A DNA stretch of 64,000 nucleotides from Mucilaginibacter dorajii (GTDB lineage: Bacteria > Bacteroidota > Bacteroidia > Sphingobacteriales > Sphingobacteriaceae): NCBI RefSeq assembly GCF_024808255.1, contig NZ_JANTYS010000015.1, forward strand, positions 1 through 64,000. The letters run 5' to 3'. Position numbers and translations under genes: made by a program. Below are positions 61,214-64,000 of the stretch, piece after piece (the first letter of the stretch is position 1; every line of letters begins with the position of its first letter). Below the pieces are notes generated by a model, which was not told the origin of the DNA, did not search any database, and saw only the letters and a list, made by a program, of their open reading frames with translations.

Positions 61214-61377
61214 GAGACTATAGGACTGTTGGACTATAGGAAAAGAAAAAACAGCTTAATGAGGTTATAGAAAGTAAAACGGGCAGTGGATTATATCCCT
61301 GCCCGTTTTGCTTTTATGTATATAGAACTTTATCTATCTGATGTCTAAGTTCTCATAGTCCAACAGTCCCATAATCC
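61214..61377. repeat. Inverted repeat after prfA (GACTATAGGACTG type)
   Basis: GACTATAGGACTGTTGGACT on the left pairs with TAGTCCAACAGTCCCATAAT on the right, with the terminator at 61276-61309 in the loop. Confidence 0.75.
61276..61309. terminator. Bidirectional terminator, prfA / 61398 gene
   Basis: AAAACGGGCAG (61276-61286) pairs with CTGCCCGTTTT (61299-61309). Perfect 11-bp stem between two convergent genes. Confidence 0.85.
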
Positions 61378-61397
61378 AAAAAGTCCGCAAGTCCCAA

Positions 61398-61913
61398 TCA
61401 GGGTTTTCCCGTGATCTTGGCCGATTGTTCCAGTTCGCTGCTTACGGAGTCATCGAAATAGAGGCGATAAATTACCCAATCGTTTTTTGGCTTGTAAAAC
61501 ATAAAGGTGAACCTAAGCGGTTGGTTTTGGTGTTTTACCAGGTAGCTGTATAGTATCAGACTGTTTGATGCCTTACGTTGTACAATAAGTTCTTTACCTA
61601 AATAGGGACCTATAATGCTGCGGGTGGTATCTATCTTGGTAATCAGCTTCACCAGGCTGTTAGAGTCGATAAGCGGGTTGGTTTTAAAGATATCCATCAT
61701 TGCCCTGGTGGTGCTCTCTTTATCGTAGTTTTTAAAAAACTTTTCAATCAAGGTAGTGGGACCGGTTATAACAGCTGCTGCCGGTGCTTTTGTAGCTGTG
61801 CCGGCCGCGGGAGTAGTTGCCGGTTTGGTTTGGGCAAAAGCTTTGCTGCCTATAGTACAGGCAAGTGCTATCAAAACAAAGGCTTTTAAACCTTTAAAAC
61901 GGGAGTTTTGCAT
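61398..61913 (-). CDS. Secreted hypothetical protein
   Basis: 171 aa, no family recognised. A signal peptide (LIALACTIGSKAFAQ) is followed by a Thr/Ala/Pro-rich linker (about 28-50) and an alpha/beta domain ending in WVIYRLYFDDSVSSELEQ. It lies next to the prfA terminator, on the opposite strand. Confidence 0.7.
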   Translation of the reverse strand: MQNSRFKGLKAFVLIALACTIGSKAFAQTKPATTPAAGTATKAPAAAVITGPTTLIEKFFKNYDKESTTRAMMDIFKTNPLIDSNSLVKLITKIDTTRSIIGPYLGKELIVQRKASNSLILYSYLVKHQNQPLRFTFMFYKPKNDWVIYRLYFDDSVSSELEQSAKITGKP

Positions 61914-62030
61914 AATGTTGATATTTGTGCGCCTAAAATAGGTAATTTATATATAAAGCCCATCTATCAGCTCATTATATCATCTTAGTTATGACAAAAA
62001 GACTATATTGATTTTACAAGATAAGCGATA

Positions 62031-62351
62031 TTAGGGCAGTTGAAATATTATTTTGAGTTTATTATCTACATCGATAAGTTCGGCTGTAGATAGTCTGCCT
62101 AAAAGCCCTTTGGCTAATAACCTACCGAGAGTGGCAATTTTACCTGTTCTTATAAGGGATTGCTTCCTCAATCCATTTAACACTGATGGCATTAGCATAA
62201 CGTCTGTTGTTTCCTGCCAGCCGATTTGTGTTGTAATAAAACAAACAGTTAAATCAAGAGCGGTGTCTGCAAGCACAACCGCTGGCCTTAATTTACTGCC
62301 GCTCAAATCTGTAAATGGGAATGTAATAAGTACAATGTCTCCCTTAGCCAT
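62031..62351 (-). CDS. PemK/MazF-type toxin
   Basis: A type II toxin (106 aa): GDIVLITFPFTDLSGSKLRP at the start and VVLADTALDLTVCFITTQ are the PemK/MazF endoribonuclease pattern, and the RPAVV strand is present. It overlaps the upstream antitoxin gene by 8 nt counted to the longest antitoxin frame, the usual operon layout with antitoxin first. Confidence 0.88.
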   Translation of the reverse strand: MAKGDIVLITFPFTDLSGSKLRPAVVLADTALDLTVCFITTQIGWQETTDVMLMPSVLNGLRKQSLIRTGKIATLGRLLAKGLLGRLSTAELIDVDNKLKIIFQLP

Positions 62352-62574
62352 TGTAAACTTCTTTTAAATCTGCTACGGAATATAATTCTTCTTCGTCATT
62401 TAAAAAGTCAAAGACTACGCTATCAGCAGTCAACTTCTGAATGCCTTGGGTTAGTTGATTTTCCTCGTATCGCTTACTTACAAAATCGGCAAAATCAGAG
62501 ATCTCTTCTGCCTTGTCTTCCGGCAGCTGGTTAATTGCCTTCACTGTGCGTTCAATAATAGCCTGTTTGGTCAT
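62344..62574 (-). CDS. Antitoxin (DUF2281-like)
   Basis: A 76-residue partner of the PemK-like toxin. The ATG at 62574 (TKQAIIERTVKAINQLPEDK) is preferred; the TTG start seven codons upstream falls inside the -7 box TATATTTG. The LPEDKAEEISDFADF segment resembles DUF2281 antitoxins. Its 3' end overlaps the toxin start. Autoregulation is likely by family, but no operator was identified. Confidence 0.85.
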   Translation of the reverse strand: MTKQAIIERTVKAINQLPEDKAEEISDFADFVSKRYEENQLTQGIQKLTADSVVFDFLNDEEELYSVADLKEVYNG

Positions 62575-62592
62575 AATCCGGTAGTTTATACT

Positions 62593-62600
62593 CAAATATA
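62593..62600 (-). promoter_or_regulatory. Candidate -7 box for the toxin-antitoxin operon
   Basis: The complement reads TATATTTG, matching TAnnTTTG, 18 nt upstream of the antitoxin ATG. A TTTG lies only 14 nt further upstream (62615-62618), which is closer than usual. Confidence 0.45.
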
Positions 62601-62664
62601 AGAAATTGTGTAAACAAACTAAGTCTATTATCTTGGCGAAGCTTTTGACTCTAATGTTACAGCC

Positions 62665-62883
62665 CTACCTTTTCTTCAAAAACTCGGTTTTAAGCACAAT
62701 GCTCATACCGTCAATTTTGCAATCAACTTCTTTGTCGTCATCTGTAAGGCGGATTTTTTTTACCAGCGTACCCTGTTTTAGCGTTACACCGCCGCCTTTA
62801 ACTTTCAGGCTTTTGATCAGCGTTACCGAATCGCCATCGTTAAGGATATTACCGTTGCTGTCTTTTACGTTTGATGTTTCCAT
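62665..62883 (-). CDS. PhnA-domain protein (alkylphosphonate utilisation-like)
   Basis: 72 aa. VKDSNGNILNDGDSVTLIKSLKVKGG matches the C-terminal domain of PhnA/YjdM; the N-terminal zinc ribbon of longer homologs is absent. The name is historical and a phosphonate role is not implied. The open frame extends upstream to 62958 without an ATG-supported reason, so 62883 is used. Confidence 0.87.
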   Translation of the reverse strand: METSNVKDSNGNILNDGDSVTLIKSLKVKGGGVTLKQGTLVKKIRLTDDDKEVDCKIDGMSIVLKTEFLKKR

Positions 62884-62951
62884 GGGGAGTTTTAATAAAA
62901 TGAAAGAGCCCGATAAATTACCGGGCCCTTTAGTATCTGTTTGAAATTCTG

Positions 62952-62998
62952 CAGCCAACAGGCATAAATCCTGTATATCCTGCTAAATCCTTAAATCG
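62952..62998. repeat. Short repeat (AATCCTGTATATCCTG type)
   Basis: Tandem AATCCT / ATCCTG words (TAAATCCTGTATATCCTGCT, AAATCCTTAAATCGTG) just beyond the PDH beta stop. This is a pattern widely seen between Bacteroidota genes. Confidence 0.5.
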
Positions 62999-63003
62999 TG
63001 TTA

Positions 63004-63987
63004 TTATTTAGTAACGTACATTACCTCTTTAACCGCTTTAACAACCCTTGACGGGTTTGGCAGGTATTCCTGGATTAAAGTTGGGGCATAAGGTAATGGA
63101 ACGTCGCCACCCATAATACGCAGGATAGGCGCATCAAGGTAATCAAAAGCGTCTTTTTGTACTTTAAAAGCAACCTCGGTAGCAATTGAACCTAAAGGCC
63201 AGCTTTCTTCAACAATTACCAAACGGTTTGTTTTTTTAACCGATGCAATAACCGTATCGTAATCAATAGGACGAACGGTACGTAAATCGATCACTTCAGC
63301 ATGAATGCCTTCTTTTTCAAGTTCGGCAGCTGCAGCGATAACTACTTTCATAATTTTACCAAACCCTACCAAAGTTACATCGGTACCTTCAGATACAACT
63401 TTAGCTTTACCCAATGGGATATAGTAAGTTTCTTCCGGCACTTCGCCTTTATCACCATACATCACTTCAGATTCCATGAAAATAACCGGATCCGGATCAA
63501 GTATTGCCGATTTTAAAAGACCTTTTGCATCATAAGGGTTTGATGGAACAACCACTTTTAAGCCCGGGCAATTGGCATACCAGTTTTCAAAACACTGTGA
63601 GTGTTGTGAGCTAAGCATCCCCGCGTTACCGGTTGGGCCACGAAAAACGATTGGCACCGAAAACTGGCCACCGCTCATTGACATAATCTTGGCGGCGCCG
63701 TTGATGATCTGGTCAATGGCCACCAACGAAAAGTTAAAGGTCATGAACTCGATGATAGGGCGTAAACCATTCATGGCCGAGCCAATGCCGATACCGGCAA
63801 AGCCTAATTCAGAGATGGGCGTATCAATAACGCGTTTAGCACCAAACTCATCAAGCATACCCTGGCTTACTTTGTAGGCACCATTGTATTCGGCAACCTC
63901 TTCACCCATCAGGTATATATTTCCGTCGTTGCGCATTTCTTCGACCATGGCCTCACGTAGCGCTTCTCTGAATTGTATTTCTCTCAT
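63004..63987 (-). CDS. Pyruvate dehydrogenase E1 component, beta subunit
   Basis: The beta subunit of the E1 component that decarboxylates pyruvate with thiamine diphosphate. REIQFREALREAMVEEMRND at the start, MGEEVAEYNGAYKVSQG, IDTPISELGFAGIGIGSA and VIVEESWPLGSIATEVAF are diagnostic. Length (327 aa) is complete, ending in VKAVKEVMYVTK. The alpha subunit and E2/E3 genes are probably outside the window. A branched-chain 2-oxoacid dehydrogenase beta subunit is the alternative. Confidence 0.94.
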   Translation of the reverse strand: MREIQFREALREAMVEEMRNDGNIYLMGEEVAEYNGAYKVSQGMLDEFGAKRVIDTPISELGFAGIGIGSAMNGLRPIIEFMTFNFSLVAIDQIINGAAKIMSMSGGQFSVPIVFRGPTGNAGMLSSQHSQCFENWYANCPGLKVVVPSNPYDAKGLLKSAILDPDPVIFMESEVMYGDKGEVPEETYYIPLGKAKVVSEGTDVTLVGFGKIMKVVIAAAAELEKEGIHAEVIDLRTVRPIDYDTVIASVKKTNRLVIVEESWPLGSIATEVAFKVQKDAFDYLDAPILRIMGGDVPLPYAPTLIQEYLPNPSRVVKAVKEVMYVTK

Positions 63988-64000
63988 TATATTATATCAA

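Overview
This window is chromosomal DNA of a Bacteroidota bacterium, most likely family Sphingobacteriaceae and close to Mucilaginibacter or Pedobacter (inference from gene content and repeat types, not from a search). Pointers are a fused LpxC-FabZ, a PorX-type response regulator, two large secreted proteins with the type IX secretion (T9SS) 'gliding motility' C-terminal domain, promoters of the TTTG-N19-TAnnTTTG type, and many palindromic intergenic repeats. No rRNA, tRNA, CRISPR array or prophage was seen.

Layout. 0.3-2.3 kb: secreted cyclophilin and exonuclease III, separated by a 288 bp MITE-like element. 2.3-8.7 kb (minus strand): a lipid A block (HD phosphohydrolase, lpxD, lpxC/fabZ, lpxA), an ABC ATPase and efp. 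8.9-10.5 kb: porX. 10.6-17.2 kb (minus strand): a tight co-directional run of type III polyketide synthase, FAD oxidoreductase, methyltransferase, sensor histidine kinase, DUF47, PiT phosphate transporter and a DUF4197 lipoprotein. A YceI protein and a divergent UbiA prenyltransferase lie next to it, so 14.2-18.8 kb looks like a phenolic-lipid or prenylated-quinone cluster. 19-25.6 kb: porin, HD hydrolase, small regulator, PepSY-like protein, DUF4407, rhodanese, SPFH and lipocalin genes. 25.8-30.7 kb (minus strand): rplM-rpsI-rpsB-tsf-nagA-pyrH, with a textbook Bacteroidetes promoter ahead of rplM. 31-36 kb: BamA-like barrel, lipoprotein and a ligase-associated DEXH helicase whose gene carries an in-frame palindromic repeat. 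37-51 kb: two T9SS cargo genes, a CPA1 antiporter, an ECF sigma/anti-sigma locus with a mirror-image bidirectional promoter, a TonB-type barrel and an M28 peptidase broken by one stop codon. 51-64 kb: housekeeping genes (glutamyl-Q-like synthetase, HIT, rlmD, dtd, MazG, lpxH-like, prfA, PDH E1 beta), a GxxExxY gene between inverted repeats and a MazF/PemK-type toxin-antitoxin pair.

The most unusual layer is the non-coding one. At least ten distinct inverted-repeat families sit at operon boundaries, and some run into genes: they form the C-termini of the cyclophilin and exonuclease III and a roughly 57-residue insert in the helicase. Two MITE-like families show terminal inverted repeats, and three of the four copies have candidate target duplications. 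The ECF sigma gene and a small membrane-protein gene share two oppositely oriented copies of TTTGCAACCG-N15-TGACTACT, which I read as an autoregulated bidirectional ECF promoter. The polyketide cluster and this promoter are the best candidates for undescribed biology.
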